Part shown: positions 1 through 7,071 of the stretch, one piece after another
Position numbering within the stretch: the first letter of the stretch is position 1
Layout of the letters: every line of letters begins with the position of its first letter
Assembly: GCA_964584905.1 (NCBI GenBank)
Contig: CAZPCC010000230.1
Coordinates: forward strand, 1 to 23,687
Direction of reading: 5' to 3'
Length of the DNA: 23,687 nt
Origin: JALZIF01 sp964584905
GTDB taxonomy: Bacteria; Gemmatimonadota; Gemmatimonadetes; Gemmatimonadales; Gemmatimonadaceae
Notes under the pieces: generated by a model
Database searches by the model: none
Seen by the model: only the letters and a program-made list of their open reading frames with translations
Told to the model about the DNA's origin: nothing
Program-made: the position numbers and the translations under genes

Positions 1-51
1 GATCTTCTATCCGAGCGAATGCGCGAGTCAGATTGACGGGATTCATATACC

Positions 52-86
52 AGGAAATAGGAAGTAGGAAATGGGAATTAGAAAGG
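52..86 (+). repeat. Heptanucleotide repeat array (G-rich on plus strand)
   Basis: About five tandem 7-base units lie in phase: AGGAAAT, AGGAAGT, AGGAAAT, GGGAATT, then a decayed AGAAAGG. The consensus is the reverse complement of the units at 185-227. Bases 67-77 are a perfect 11-base inverted match to 199-209. The arrays therefore bracket a segment of about 110 bases that could fold back in DNA or in RNA read past the kinase stop. This resembles in form the short tandem heptad repeats known from cyanobacteria, but I do not recognise this consensus. Confidence 0.75.
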
Positions 87-184
87 TGCGCGCCACGGGG
101 AGTAACGTCGGGAGTGCGAGATTCGAAGTGCGTAGGGCGAACGGCAAAGTCAATCGTCAAGTCGGATCCCAGTTCCCCTCATCG

Positions 185-227
185 TTCCGTTTCGCCGTTT
201 CCCATTTCCCATTTCCCGTTTCCCGTT
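185..227 (-). repeat. Heptanucleotide repeat array with G-quadruplex potential, directly after the kinase stop
   Basis: On the plus strand the units run GTTCCGT, TTCGCCG, TTTCCCA, TTTCCCA, TTTCCCG, TTTCCCG, with strict 7-base spacing. Read on the kinase coding strand this is GGGAAAY repeated. Four GGG runs, complementary to 201-203, 208-210, 215-217 and 222-224, are separated by exactly 4 bases each, which meets the usual G3-N(1-7) quadruplex rule. The array begins immediately after the kinase TGA (227-229), so the G-rich strand would be in the mRNA 3' end. A role in termination or mRNA stability is inference. Confidence 0.75.
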
Positions 228-3016
228 CATTTAGCGTTGCTCGATATGTCGGATAGGCGCAGCGACCGCGGCAGCGACTCGCGTACACCGTCGAGCAGCA
301 GTAGATCAAGATAGGCAGTGGCGTGAAGCCACGGGAGACCATCGAGCCCCAGCCGTGCAGCCTCGGAAAACAGGGCGGCCGCTCGAATCGTATCCCCGAC
401 GATGGCCGCGAGCCGGGCGCGGAAGTGCGCGTGTTCCCCTCGCTCCTGCGGCTCAGCATCGCCGAGCAGCGACTCGGCGCGCGGGTCACCGGCCCGCGCG
501 GCACTCAGCGCCGCCAGGCCGCGGTAATCCAGCCGCTCCGGAAAGTCGCGCCGCAATGCAGCCTGCACTCGAGCGGCTTCTGCCCACTGTTGCCGGTGGT
601 AGAGCACGCTCCCGATCCAGAAGCGGTGCGCGCGATCGTCAGGCACGACAGCCAGTTGCTGCCGCAGCCACTCCTCGGCGCGGGCGAGCATTCGTGTACC
701 GGCATCGCGATGTCCGTGTGCCAGGAGCTCCTCACCGGCGACCGTCAGTGCCGCACCCTGCGACCAGTAAGTAGTGGGGGGCAGCGGCGCGGCGCTGTCG
801 ACCAGCGAGTCCACGGTCCCGGCCCGGCCTAACGCACCGAGCGCCCGGGCTTCGAGTACGAGGCCCACGCGACGATCAGGATACCGCTCCCGCAGGGCGC
901 GGGCCGCGATCAATTCCCGCTCGTGCAATCCCATCAAGTGCAGCGCGTGCGCGAGCTGGGTCCAGTAGGAGGACCAGCCCCGCAGCTCGCCGCGATCGGG
1001 GTCGATCTGTTCGAGCGCGGCCAGCGCTTCGTCAGGCCGGTCGGTGTCGAGCGCCGTCTGGGCCAGCGCGTACCAGGCCCGCGAGCCCGGAGCCAGCTCC
1101 GCCGCACGTCGAATGGAGGCGAGTGCGCGCGTGCCCTCGCCCTGACGAAGGCTGGCAATGAACTCGGCCCAGAACCGGTGATACGGATCGAGGCGCTCCT
1201 GCCGGCTCTGAAGGATGGCCAGTACCGAATCGAGCCGGGTGAACTGACCGGTATTCCATAGATCGTTGGTCGCATAGAGGAGCGGCGGAACGAACATCGT
1301 GTCGAGCCTGTGCGCCTCCAGAAAAGCCGGCACGGCTGCACCGTACTCCTGCGCGAGATGCAGCTCGATTCCGCGATCGAACTGTCGATAGGCGTCGATG
1401 GTCGGAGGCCGGCTGGTTAGGTCGCGGGAAGTGGCGAAGCGGTCGTCCGACTGGATCGCCACCGCGGCCATCAACCGGTCGCGCAGCATCCTGACGGCCA
1501 CATGAGCCGAGTCGCGAGCGACGACTACCGGCGGCGGGGCGACGATGACCCGCTGCGCGATTGCGTCGGCCACCTCCACCCGGAACGCGAGGGAGTCGCC
1601 GACCAGATAGTACGACCCGGTCACCACCGTACCGGCGCCCGATTCCTCTCGCAGCAAGGTCACGGGATTCACCGGCTCGCCGGCCGCACCGCGGCGCTCC
1701 AACTCCTCGGAAGCGTGCAGCGCCGAAGGCCAGGGGACGACCGGCACCAGGCCGATGTCCTGCAGCCCCTGGGTGATCCAGTCGCCGGCCATGCGCCCCC
1801 ATGAATCGAGCGCCGGATCGCCTGTCTCGTTGGCCAGCACCGCGACGGCGATCGGTCCGCTCAGGCGCGTTTCGGCGGATGGCGCCGACGTCGCGTTTGG
1901 TGCGCGCCTGACGAGCACCAGCGCGGCCAGCGTCAAAGCAGTCAATCCCGCGACGCCGGCGATCGCCAGTCGCCGTGGCAGAAGTGGGCGCGCCGGGCCA
2001 CCCTCCGCTATACGCCCGAGCCGGGCGGCCACCTGCTCCGCGCTGGAGGGACGAGACCCGGCATCGCGGGCAAGACACGCGGCGATGAGCGTGGCCAGAC
2101 CGCGCGGAACGTCGGGCCGGTGGCGGCGAAGTGCGGCACCGCTAGAGCCGCCATCTAAAGACATATCGTCAGGCCGCCGGCCTGCCAGCATCTCGTACGC
2201 CAGCAGCCCCCATGCGAAGAGATCGGCGCGGTGATCGACGGTATGACCCTCCTCCAGCTGCTCCGGAGCCATGTACGCGACCGTGCCGACGGCCATGCCC
2301 TCCTGCGTAAGGCTCGCATCCTCGAGGAGCGGCGACTGCACCTTGGCCACGCCGAAATCCAGCAGATAGGCGTGCGCACCGGCTACGAGCACGTTCTCCG
2401 GCTTTAAATCCCGATGAATCACTCCGGAAGCGTGCGCGTAGGCGAGAGCGCTTGCCACGTCGCGCAACAGAGTGAGTGCTTCCGCCACGGCTAGCTTGCC
2501 CTCTCCCTTGAGCCGAGCGCGCAGCGATTCGCCCTCGATGTGCGGCATTACGTAGTACAGCAGTCCATCCGACTCGCCGGAGTCGATGAACGACACGATG
2601 TGCGGATGTGCGAGCGTGGCGGCGATGCGCACCTCGCGCAGAAATCGCTCGGCGCCGCCGTAATGCGCCGCCGCCCGCGGATGAAGGACCTTGAGCACCA
2701 CGCGGCGCGCGTGCTTTCGCTCGCGGGCGAGAAAGACGGTCGCCATGCCGCCGGCACCCAACTCGCTCTCGATCGCATAACGATCTTCGAGCGCGCGTTC
2801 GACCCTTCCGCGCAGAGGCTCCGGTGGCGCCAGCGGAGGTTTGTCGAGAATGCCGCCGGGGCCACGGTGCGCCGCCAGCATGCGTGCGACTTCCTCACGG
2901 AGCGACGCATCGTCAGGGCAGGCCTGGGCGAGAAACGCGGCGCGTTCCGCCTCGGACAGGTCGAGAGCGCCGTCGAACAGCCGCTCCAGGCGGGTCCAGC
3001 GCGGTTCGGTGGCCAT
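227..3016 (-). CDS. Membrane-anchored Ser/Thr protein kinase with TolB-like and TPR-type C-terminal region
   Basis: This is a 929-residue bacterial Hanks-type kinase. The kinase domain spans about residues 80-335: glycine loop GAGGMATV at 87-94, catalytic Lys109 in VVLKVL, HRD at 201-203 followed by LKPEN, DFG at 220-222 and APE at 250-252. All key residues are present, so it should be active. The N-terminal 60 residues are the helical leader usual in kinases of Gemmatimonadota and Acidobacteriota. One membrane segment lies at about 349-369. The rest, about 385-929, resembles the TolB-like N-terminal module (IAVAVLANETGDPALD) followed by degenerate TPR helices, probably outside the membrane and sensing or binding partners. 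The ATG start lies 30 bases after the sigma gene stop with no clear Shine-Dalgarno site, and the two genes are probably co-transcribed. The substrate is unknown; the adjacent sigma factor is the natural candidate, by inference. Confidence 0.93.
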   Translation of the reverse strand: MATEPRWTRLERLFDGALDLSEAERAAFLAQACPDDASLREEVARMLAAHRGPGGILDKPPLAPPEPLRGRVERALEDRYAIESELGAGGMATVFLARERKHARRVVLKVLHPRAAAHYGGAERFLREVRIAATLAHPHIVSFIDSGESDGLLYYVMPHIEGESLRARLKGEGKLAVAEALTLLRDVASALAYAHASGVIHRDLKPENVLVAGAHAYLLDFGVAKVQSPLLEDASLTQEGMAVGTVAYMAPEQLEEGHTVDHRADLFAWGLLAYEMLAGRRPDDMSLDGGSSGAALRRHRPDVPRGLATLIAACLARDAGSRPSSAEQVAARLGRIAEGGPARPLLPRRLAIAGVAGLTALTLAALVLVRRAPNATSAPSAETRLSGPIAVAVLANETGDPALDSWGRMAGDWITQGLQDIGLVPVVPWPSALHASEELERRGAAGEPVNPVTLLREESGAGTVVTGSYYLVGDSLAFRVEVADAIAQRVIVAPPPVVVARDSAHVAVRMLRDRLMAAVAIQSDDRFATSRDLTSRPPTIDAYRQFDRGIELHLAQEYGAAVPAFLEAHRLDTMFVPPLLYATNDLWNTGQFTRLDSVLAILQSRQERLDPYHRFWAEFIASLRQGEGTRALASIRRAAELAPGSRAWYALAQTALDTDRPDEALAALEQIDPDRGELRGWSSYWTQLAHALHLMGLHERELIAARALRERYPDRRVGLVLEARALGALGRAGTVDSLVDSAAPLPPTTYWSQGAALTVAGEELLAHGHRDAGTRMLARAEEWLRQQLAVVPDDRAHRFWIGSVLYHRQQWAEAARVQAALRRDFPERLDYRGLAALSAARAGDPRAESLLGDAEPQERGEHAHFRARLAAIVGDTIRAAALFSEAARLGLDGLPWLHATAYLDLLLLDGVRESLPRSLRLSDISSNAK

Positions 3017-3046
3017 CGCGTCAGGCGCCGCGGGCGCGGGCCCACC

Positions 3047-3625
3047 TCACGATTCAGGCCCTGCCACGGGGTAGATCTCCTTATGCAACCAGGCGCGAGC
3101 CTTGATCCAGTCCCGTTGCACCGTGCGCTCGCTCACGTCCAGGACCCCGGCGATCTCTCGCTCGCTCAGTCCACCGAAAAACCGGTACTCGACCACCGTG
3201 CGGAGGCGCGGGTCGAGCTCGCTGAGGCGGCCCAGCGCTTCATCGAGTGCGATGAGCTCCTCGGAGGGGACCGTCACCGCGGCATCGGCATCGCCTAGCG
3301 TGACGTGCTCCGCGCCGCCACCGCGCTTCTCGGCACGCACTCGCCGGGCGTGATCGACCAGAATCTGACGGATCGCGCGCGCGGCGATGGCAATGAAGTG
3401 GGCGCGGCCCTGCCATTCGACGTTGTCCGTGCCGACGAGCTTGAGGAAGGCTTCGTCGACGAGCTCCGTGGCCTGGAGGGTAAGGCCATCGCGCTCGCGC
3501 GCGAGCGCCCGGCGCGCGGCAATGCGTAGCTCGTCGTAGACCAGCGGATAGACTTGGTCGAGCGCCTGCCGGTCGCCGCCCTGGAACCGGCGCAGAAGCT
3601 CGGTCACTTGTCCAGGATCGCTCAT
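3047..3625 (-). CDS. ECF-type RNA polymerase sigma factor (Sig-70_X6-like)
   Basis: The protein is 192 residues if it starts at the ATG at 3625 (MSDPGQVTELL). A longer TTG-initiated version from 3676 is open, but its 17 extra residues look unlike the family. Region 2 spans about residues 16-95, including LQATELVDEAFLKLVG (50-65) and the IRQILVDHARRVRAEKRGG tract that is characteristic of the TIGR02999/Sig-70_X6 group. Region 4 spans about 125-185, with a helix-turn-helix at about 153-175 (LSEREIAGVLDVSERTVQRDW). No anti-sigma gene is adjacent. In this group a downstream Ser/Thr kinase is common and is thought to replace an anti-sigma factor. Target promoters cannot be read from the window. 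Confidence 0.93.
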   Translation of the reverse strand: MSDPGQVTELLRRFQGGDRQALDQVYPLVYDELRIAARRALARERDGLTLQATELVDEAFLKLVGTDNVEWQGRAHFIAIAARAIRQILVDHARRVRAEKRGGGAEHVTLGDADAAVTVPSEELIALDEALGRLSELDPRLRTVVEYRFFGGLSEREIAGVLDVSERTVQRDWIKARAWLHKEIYPVAGPES

Positions 3626-3696
3626 GTTCAGTGGCGCTAGTGGGCCCCGAGGCGCGACGCCTCCGTGTTGCGACAAGCTAGGCCGTGGCAGCGGAA

Positions 3697-3723
3697 GACG
3701 CCATTACCGAGCGCTGAGGCGTC
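3697..3723 (-). terminator. Weak hairpin downstream of tRNA-Cys
   Basis: A 6-bp stem (GACGCC/GGCGTC, 3697-3702 with 3718-3723) lies about 39 bases beyond the tRNA 3' end on the minus strand, with a 15-base loop containing the palindrome AGCGCT. There is no U-run, so this is at best a weak or factor-assisted termination site. It also lies in the leader of the sigma gene. Confidence 0.25.
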
Positions 3724-3761
3724 GGTGCGCGACTACGCTTTGTACCGGCAGGCTGAATCAG

Positions 3762-3833
3762 AGGCGCGGGCGGGAATCGAACCCGCGAATAGCGGTTTTG
3801 CAGACCGCTGCCTTACCACTTGGCTACCGCGCC
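3762..3833 (-). tRNA. tRNA-Cys (anticodon GCA)
   Basis: Read on the minus strand, the 72-base cloverleaf starts GGCGCGG (3833-3827) and closes with CCGCGCC (3769-3763). The anticodon loop CTGCAAA gives anticodon GCA. The T-arm contains GGTTCGATTCC. The discriminator base is U (3762), which is an identity element for cysteinyl-tRNA synthetase and supports the assignment. The 3' CCA is not encoded (CTGA follows), so it must be added by nucleotidyltransferase. Confidence 0.96.
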
Positions 3834-3843
3834 GGAACCGTGA

Positions 3844-3872
3844 ATGATACCGCCCCGATCCACGCCCCTCAA
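3844..3872 (-). promoter_or_regulatory. Sigma-70-type promoter of tRNA-Cys
   Basis: On the minus strand a -35 hexamer TTGAGG (3872-3867) is followed after exactly 17 bases by a -10 hexamer TATCAT (3849-3844), a 5/6 match to TATAAT. The -10 ends 10 bases before the mature tRNA 5' end, so the leader would be very short. Spacing and position make this the best promoter match I found. Confidence 0.7.
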
Positions 3873-4049
3873 GCCGTACAGCTCATGTACCATGGGAGAT
3901 GGGCAGGATGTTCATGCCACCAGGCGCGAGCAACAGGCTCCTATTCAACCGCCTAACGGCCAATAAAGGTCCGCCAGCGCGCCACGCATTTCGGGACCGT
4001 TTAGAGCCCCGGCCTCCCGCTTCCCTCGTCGCGCACCCCTCACCCCGTT

Positions 4050-4075
4050 AGTATCATACTTGGCAGACTCTGCCA
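4050..4075. promoter_or_regulatory. Two abutting perfect palindromes upstream of the KGG gene (candidate operators)
   Basis: AGTATCATACT (4050-4060, axis on the C) is directly followed by TGGCAGACTCTGCCA (4061-4075, axis on the C). Both are perfect odd palindromes, and they touch without a spacer. They lie in the divergent gap between tRNA-Cys (minus) and the KGG gene (plus), 118 bases before the KGG start codon. The layout fits binding sites for dimeric regulators. No matching -35/-10 pair is visible nearby. Otherwise I see nothing in 3873-4049 and 4076-4183 beyond one copy of the GCCTAACG octamer at 3951. Confidence 0.35.
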
Positions 4076-4192
4076 TCGGCGGCGCGTGACTTGCACATTG
4101 TTGGGCACGCTCTGGAGTCGTGTACGGCGTATGGGCGCGCACGGGCGCCCCGCCCCGACCGGCTCGGGTTGGAGCTTCGCACGGGAGGATCC

Positions 4193-4468
4193 ATGGAGGA
4201 ACGCAAGAGCGGCAAGCGCAGGGGATTCGCGGCGATGGATCGCGCGCGCCAGCGCGCAATCGCCAGCGAGGGCGGGCGAGCGGCACACGAGAAGGGAACG
4301 GCGCACGAGTTCACCCCAGATGAAGCTCGTCGCGCGGGACGGAAGGGCGGCGTGGCAGTCAGCAGCAATCGCGCTCACATGTCCGAGATCGGGCGGCGGG
4401 GGGCGGAAGCGAGAAGGGCAGCGGATGCGGCGCGGATTGGCAACCGTGAGATCGAGGCGCGCTTCTAA
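4193..4468 (+). CDS. KGG-repeat stress-induced protein (YciG/Con-10 type)
   Basis: A 91-residue, highly charged, Gly/Ala/Arg-rich protein without membrane segments. It carries the KGG family pattern: GFAAMDRARQRAIASEGGRAAHEKG (residues 11-35) split here as GFAAMD, then IASEGGRAAHEKG, followed by a second unit FTPDEARRAGRKGG (40-53) and a weaker third (MSEIGRRGAEA, 63-73). KGG proteins are small, probably disordered, and associated with general stress, stationary phase and desiccation; their molecular role is unclear. The start is chosen at ATG 4193 because GGAGG (4184-4188) lies 4 bases upstream, one of the few clear Shine-Dalgarno sites here. It is monocistronic, with a terminator close behind. 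Proximity to a trehalose operon fits a stress theme, but that is inference. Confidence 0.9.
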   Translation: MEERKSGKRRGFAAMDRARQRAIASEGGRAAHEKGTAHEFTPDEARRAGRKGGVAVSSNRAHMSEIGRRGAEARRAADAARIGNREIEARF

Positions 4469-4501
4469 GAGCGCGGTCGCTCTCTGGAGAGGCTCGAAAC
4501 G

Positions 4502-4530
4502 GCCCGCGCACCGCGCGGGCTGTTTCTCGT
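4502..4530 (+). terminator. Rho-independent terminator of the KGG gene
   Basis: A perfect 8-bp GC-only stem GCCCGCGC/GCGCGGGC (4502-4509, 4513-4520) with a 3-base loop is followed by the T-rich TGTTTCTCGTT. It lies 33 bases after the KGG stop codon. Confidence 0.8.
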
Positions 4531-4540
4531 TACCCGACTC

Positions 4541-4589
4541 GATCCCGGATTTCCGGACCCTGCTTCCCACTTCTTATTTCCTGTTCCTG
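4541..4589 (+). repeat. Third heptanucleotide array (C-rich on plus strand)
   Basis: Seven in-phase but diverged 7-base units occur: GATCCCG, GATTTCC, GGACCCT, GCTTCCC, ACTTCTT, ATTTCCT, GTTCCTG. The consensus RTTTCCC matches the arrays at 52-86 and 185-227. It sits just beyond the KGG terminator, again at a gene 3' end. The remainder of the gap to 4840 shows no gene or clear promoter. Confidence 0.6.
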
Positions 4590-4840
4590 CCCTTCGGTGA
4601 CCGGCAGATGTCCCATCCGTCTCAAAGGATAGCCCCGGCTTTCCATGGCCATCAATCAAGCGCCTAATGGTTCGCCTATTGCCTTCGCCCCTCGGCCTCG
4701 GTAGCGTGCTCAGTCCGGGCGCGTAATCGACATTGCGCTCGAGGCCCGAAGTACTCGCACCTGTGACTCGTGATGATCCGCTCTCTCCAGAGCCGTCCAA
4801 CGACCGAGAAGACGGCACCTCACTTCGAGAGAGGCTCTCC

Positions 4841-5761
4841 GTGACGAGTGCGCAGCGCCCCACTCCGATTCGGGTCGGCCGGCCGACGCTCGCGCGAATA
4901 CCGCGTGAGCAGCCGCTCGTTCAGGCCCCCCCGCCGATCCTGCGCTCCATTCTCTGGACCCCCGAAGGGGGCATGTCGGCAGGAATGGGGGAGCACACAG
5001 TCTTCGTCACGCAAGGCGCGCTACGCGAGGTGAGCCGGCACGTATGGTCTCAGCCCAACCAGGAACTGCTCGGCTTCTTGCTAGGCGAAAGGCGGGAGTC
5101 CCCCGAAACCGGGGTGCGCTACCTGCACATAAGCGCCACGAGCCGCAGCAGCTACGTCATTCCCGAAGGCTCGGAAGAAGTCATCGCCGAAGTTGCCTGG
5201 CATTCCGGCCATCTGGAAGCGCGCCGCCGCAAACTCCAGCTCCTTGGATGGTATCACAGCGCCGCGTTCGTGGGCTCCGCTCCAACACTGCGCGACGTTC
5301 ACGCGCACGCCGAGCACTTCCCGGATCCATGGCAGGTGGGGCTGATTCTGGCGCCGCGAGCCGACCGCGTGGCGGGTGGCTTCTTCCGCTCTGGCGACCG
5401 CGGCGAGTCGGAGCGGTTCCTTCCGTTCTTCGAGGTTGCGGACGACAGCGCACTGCTCCCCGATGGACAAAAGCGGTCGGTCGTGCCGTGGACCAACTAC
5501 GTCCCGGACGTGCCTCCGGCGCGCGTGACTCAGGTTGCGGTAGCGCGGCCCAAGCTCGGACAGGGCACGATTCAGTTGATCATGCCGCAGCCGCGCGCGG
5601 AGGAACAGGCGCGCGGCATTCTCGCCAGGCGACGCGCCGCGAACCGCTTCCGCATGAGCCAGCGGCAGCGCAGGGCTCGCCGGCGCCGAATGCTGATTGC
5701 CGCCGCAATGCTGGTGGTTCTCACGGCGGTCACGGTTTGGGCGTTCACAATGCTTGGCTAA
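4841..5761 (+). CDS. Tail-anchored MPN/JAB (JAMM-fold) protein with degenerate metal site
   Basis: 306 residues from a GTG at 4841, chosen because GAGAGG lies 6 bases upstream; an ATG at 4973 (residue 45, preceded by AAGGGGG) is the alternative. The MPN fold spans about 50-200. NQELLGFLLG holds the conserved Glu (E75), and GWYHSAAFVGSAPTLRD (136-152) aligns to the JAMM motif HxHP-x(6)-S-x(2)-D. Here the first His (H139) and the Asp (D152) are kept, the Ser is Thr (T149), but the second zinc His and its Pro are both Ala (A141, A142). Classical deubiquitinase-like metallopeptidase activity is therefore doubtful. After a linker, a basic stretch (272-283, RRARRRR) precedes one membrane helix at about 284-304 and the C-terminus, so the MPN domain should face the cytoplasm. 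It lies 65 bases before two antiporter genes and is probably in their operon. Function unknown. Confidence 0.8.
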   Translation: MTSAQRPTPIRVGRPTLARIPREQPLVQAPPPILRSILWTPEGGMSAGMGEHTVFVTQGALREVSRHVWSQPNQELLGFLLGERRESPETGVRYLHISATSRSSYVIPEGSEEVIAEVAWHSGHLEARRRKLQLLGWYHSAAFVGSAPTLRDVHAHAEHFPDPWQVGLILAPRADRVAGGFFRSGDRGESERFLPFFEVADDSALLPDGQKRSVVPWTNYVPDVPPARVTQVAVARPKLGQGTIQLIMPQPRAEEQARGILARRRAANRFRMSQRQRRARRRRMLIAAAMLVVLTAVTVWAFTMLG

Positions 5762-5770
5762 TCAGTCGTC

Positions 5771-5800
5771 GGCGCGCGCTCCCCGCAGGGAGCGCGCGCC
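5771..5800 (+). promoter_or_regulatory. Perfect 13-bp intercistronic stem-loop
   Basis: GGCGCGCGCTCCC (5771-5783) pairs perfectly with GGGAGCGCGCGCC (5788-5800) around the loop CGCA. It sits between the MPN gene and the first antiporter. No U-run follows, so it is more likely a mRNA processing, stabilising or attenuating structure than a complete terminator; partial termination remains possible. Confidence 0.6.
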
Positions 5801-5826
5801 AGGCACTTCGTCAAACCTGACCCCCG

Positions 5827-7071
5827 ATGAGCGCCGGACTCATTCTGGTACTCGCCGTCGCGGTCGCCTATCTGGCGACTCATGTCGCCTTCGACTGGCT
5901 CGCAAGGCGACTGCTGCTCGTGTCGGGCGCCGAGTACCTAATTCTGGGAATATTGCTCGGTCCCAGCGTTTCGGGGGTGCTCTCGGTCGATACGCTGGCA
6001 GGCTTTGCGCCGCTGACGACGCTCGCGCTGGGATGGATCGGCGCCATCGTCGGTACGCAATTCTACCTGCCCGGACTGGTCCGCATCTCCGGCGTCATGT
6101 ACAGGCTCGCGTTCGGCGAGGCACTGGGAACGCTGGCGCTCGTAGCCGGACTGGAGCTGTTGTTGTTCTGGTACGTGTTCGATATCCCTTGGCAGGTGGC
6201 GATCGTGCCGGCGGTCGCGCTCGGCGCCATCGCCGCGGTGTCGGCGCCCACCGGCATTGAGGTCGTCGCACGGCGCCTCATGCAGCGCGGACCTGTCGTC
6301 AGGCAGCTTCAGGTTGCCACGGCGATCGATGCCCTGGTCGGCATTGCCACGCTCGGCCTTCTCCTGTCGCTGTATCACCCCGGTGAGCTCGCCCCCGGCT
6401 ACCGCATCACCTCGACGGAATGGGTGGTAATCACGCTCGGAATAGGCATCACCGGCGGAGCACTGTTTCATCTCTTCCTCGGCGAAGACGCGACGGTCGA
6501 CCGTCTGTTCATTTCGCTCGGTGGAGCGCTGATACTCATATCCGGCGCGGCGGCCTACCTGCACCTCTCGCCGCTTCTCGCTGCTCTGGTATTCGGCGCC
6601 ACACTCACCAATACGTCAAGGCATCGTGAGATCATTGCGCGCACGCTGTCGAACGCCGAGCGGCCGTTCTACTTCGTGCTGTTGATCGTGGCCGGCGCAT
6701 CGTGGACGCCGAGCCTGCGGATGTGGGTGCTTCCGGTGGCCGTCTTTCTGGTCGCGCGGGTGATGGGAAAGATCTGGAGCGCGCGCATCGGTGCGTACGC
6801 GACCGGCCAGACGGGGGTACTCGGCAAGGACTGGGGGCTGGCGTTGCTAGGGCAGGGAGGGCTCGCGCTTGCACTTGCTCTCGACTACATGAGCCTCGAA
6901 GGGGCTGCGCTAGGCAACATCGTCTTCACAGCGGCGATCGCATCGGTGCTGCTCACCGATGTAATGTCGGCTCGCCTTGTCCAGTCGGTGCTGGCGCCTC
7001 TGCTGGGCGCACCGCGACGCTCCTCTTCCGCTGCCGCGCTGCCGGAATCCACCTCGGCGGAGGAGCGATAG
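5827..7071 (+). CDS. Cation/proton antiporter, CPA family (first of a tandem pair)
   Basis: A 414-residue, very hydrophobic protein with about 11-13 membrane segments and the Na+/H+ exchanger fold typical of monovalent cation:proton antiporters. EYLILGILLGPS (36-47) is the conserved early membrane motif. SAPTG (139-143) in the discontinuous helix and Asp168 in ATAIDALVG mark the ion-binding site. A single Asp preceded by Ile, rather than Asp-Asp or Asn-Asp, argues for a KefB/KefC-like or otherwise unusual transport mode. No TrkA-N/RCK domain follows; the tail after about 395 is short and polar. The ATG at 5827 has no evident Shine-Dalgarno site. Substrate (Na+ or K+) cannot be told from sequence. 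It is co-transcribed with the paralogue that starts at its stop codon. Confidence 0.88.
   Translation: MSAGLILVLAVAVAYLATHVAFDWLARRLLLVSGAEYLILGILLGPSVSGVLSVDTLAGFAPLTTLALGWIGAIVGTQFYLPGLVRISGVMYRLAFGEALGTLALVAGLELLLFWYVFDIPWQVAIVPAVALGAIAAVSAPTGIEVVARRLMQRGPVVRQLQVATAIDALVGIATLGLLLSLYHPGELAPGYRITSTEWVVITLGIGITGGALFHLFLGEDATVDRLFISLGGALILISGAAAYLHLSPLLAALVFGATLTNTSRHREIIARTLSNAERPFYFVLLIVAGASWTPSLRMWVLPVAVFLVARVMGKIWSARIGAYATGQTGVLGKDWGLALLGQGGLALALALDYMSLEGAALGNIVFTAAIASVLLTDVMSARLVQSVLAPLLGAPRRSSSAAALPESTSAEER

Noticed and set aside
1..226. Possible gene ends at the left edge: a plus frame stopping with TGA at 34-36, and a minus frame starting with ATG at 46
   Set aside because: Only 11-15 residues are visible in each and neither can be assigned; the heptad arrays fill most of the rest.
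52..227. CRISPR array
   Set aside because: Units are only 7 bases and contiguous, without spacers, and no cas genes are present.
3626..3676. TTG start extending the sigma factor by 17 residues
   Set aside because: The extra residues do not look like the family, and the ATG at 3625 gives the usual length.
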